64,000 nt of DNA from Strongyloides papillosus (taxonomy: Eukaryota > Nematoda > Chromadorea > Rhabditida > Strongyloididae), in assembly GCA_005656395.1 (NCBI GenBank), contig SRSI01000010.1:1984001-2048000 (forward strand). The letters run 5' to 3'. The position numbers and the translations under genes were made by a program. Positions within the stretch are counted from its first letter, which is position 1, and each line of letters opens with the position of its first letter. Positions 63,104-64,000 of this stretch are shown here, piece after piece. The notes below the pieces were generated by a model. It was not told the DNA's origin, made no database searches, and worked only from the letters and a program-made list of their open reading frames with translations.

Positions 63104-63385
63104 TTATTTAGGTGGTTTAAATGGGTCACTCCATGGACGCAATCCTTGGGAGAAATCTTCTCTCGTTCCATGTAGTAAAGCTCTTTTTTCTTTTTGACTT
63201 TGTTTATAGTAATCCTCGTTTAATTTTGGTTGAACAACAACCTCATATAAACCAAGTGAAGTTATAAAAACTACTCCAAATACGGCGACTGTTCCTAGTG
63301 AAGGCTTGGTAAAATAGTTTAAAATTGGGAAACGAGACCTCAGACGAAGTAAAAATGGAGCCTTAACACCTTTAGGTATACGCAT
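63104..63385 (-). CDS. SMIM20/MITRAC7-like small mitochondrial membrane protein
   Basis: 93 residues, single exon. Basic N-terminus (RIPKGVKAPFLLRLRSRF), one membrane segment (GTVAVFGVVFITSLGLYEVVV), then a tail with QPKLNEDYYKQSQKEKRA and the ending GLRPWSDPFKPP. The family ending is GLKVWSDPF with a preceding (R)P-x-x-x-x-E-(E/D)Y-(K/Y)K-x-(Q)x pattern, so the match is good though short. SMIM20/MITRAC7 helps assemble COX1 in cytochrome c oxidase in the inner mitochondrial membrane. It lies 100 bp upstream of SDS22 in the same direction, close enough for a shared promoter or operon (not shown). Confidence 0.7.
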   Translation of the reverse strand: MRIPKGVKAPFLLRLRSRFPILNYFTKPSLGTVAVFGVVFITSLGLYEVVVQPKLNEDYYKQSQKEKRALLHGTREDFSQGLRPWSDPFKPPK

Positions 63386-63745
63386 TTTATGTTACTAGAA
63401 AAAGAATTATGAAATCTTCGCTAAAATAAAGTAATTACTAAAAAAAAGATTATAAACCTTATTCCAACGTATTTCGCTAACCAAATACTATCTGGTAAAT
63501 CAAATATTCTTTATTTTTGTTATTGTCTTTTAGTTTTTTTTAATTAAATCTTATATCTTGACATAAGAAACTTTATCAAGTTAGTACATTTAATTAGTAG
63601 TTATAACGTCAATAACATTATATTAAAAAATGCAATACTACTTTTTTAAATATTTAAATTTTAATTCTAAGTATGTAAAAATTTAATTATGAATTATTAG
63701 AATAGGAAAATACAATGACATAAATTGTAAGTAAAAAAACAATCA
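63386..63745. other. Intergenic region, divergent promoters
   Basis: Between the SMIM20-like gene and the right-edge gene. A+T-rich, nothing specific. Confidence 0.3.
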
Positions 63746-64000
63746 ATGAAAAACACCTTAGTAAAAAGAAAGAGCACACTATTTATGTTTTCAAGTGTTG
63801 TAATTCTAACATTAATCTCTCAAGTGTACTCAGCATATTATACGCACAAAAATGGTAATAATACAATACTACATGATCTTTATTTTGACCCTTCAAATCA
63901 TCTAGGTATGTTTTCGTAATTATTTTATACACATAAAAAGGGGTCATTTAAAGAAGCTGATTGTATTACAGATAAAGCACAAGGATATTATTCTTATTTT
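63746..64000 (+). CDS. Secreted protein, 5' end only (truncated by window edge)
   Basis: ATG at 63746. Exon 1 is 63746-63905 and ends with a GTATG donor; exon 2 starts at 63972 after TTACAG and is still open at the last base. Visible product: 63 residues with a signal peptide (LFMFSSVVILTLISQVYSA) followed by a mature start YYTHKNGNNTILHDLYFD. Not recognised. A secreted or surface protein is the only safe statement. Confidence 0.6.

Overview
The window is nuclear DNA of a parasitic nematode, most likely a Strongyloides-type (Strongyloididae) worm. Reasons: very high A+T, short introns of about 37-55 bp with GT...AG ends and T-rich acceptors, nematode-specific families (cuticle collagen, a nematode-type serpentine receptor, a worm-type Argonaute with a YYADL motif), and worm orthologues of eukaryotic housekeeping genes. 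The assignment to Strongyloididae is inference from base composition and gene structure; I could not run a search.

Layout. 0.5-4.8 kb: two Sp1-like zinc-finger genes, tail to tail. 7.3 kb: a 22-residue ribosomal protein eL41 gene split by an intron. 9.5-13.2 kb: an unrecognised small gene with a 3.3 kb intron. 14.6-16.8 kb: a TRAK/Milton mitochondrial-transport adaptor. 17.3-20.5 kb: claudin-like protein, TAF8, and a seven-helix receptor. 24.3-31.6 kb: two-Ig membrane protein, PIG-S, SMAP-type ArfGAP, a lysine-rich secreted protein, and a cuticle collagen. 32-34 kb: a tiny membrane protein and a broken ORF. 34.5-50.5 kb: Vasa/DDX3-type DEAD helicase, a Rec8/Rad21 kleisin, an unknown gene, ECHDC1, a kappa-class GST-like protein, an Argonaute, another unknown gene, and PAM18/TIM14. 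51.0-64 kb: actin, a bHLH factor, an EGF-domain membrane protein, two tandem GLUT-type transporters, SDS22, a SMIM20/MITRAC7-like protein, and the start of a secreted-protein gene.

The most striking pattern is that nearly every gene from 35.1 to 50.14 kb, plus the first GLUT gene (56.0-56.6 kb), is broken by single-base frameshifts. Most of these lie in homopolymer runs, and the conserved protein resumes immediately in another frame. Genes on either side are intact. I read this as uncorrected long-read consensus error rather than true pseudogenes, but both remain possible. Coordinates of those genes span the whole gene and are given with that caveat.

No new multi-gene system is evident. The helicase, kleisin and Argonaute are all of germline-associated types and sit close together. 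The most original observations are the frameshift pattern, the hidden eL41 gene, the paired Sp genes, the tandem duplication in the ArfGAP tail, the oversized kleisin, and two hairpins between PIG-S and the ArfGAP.
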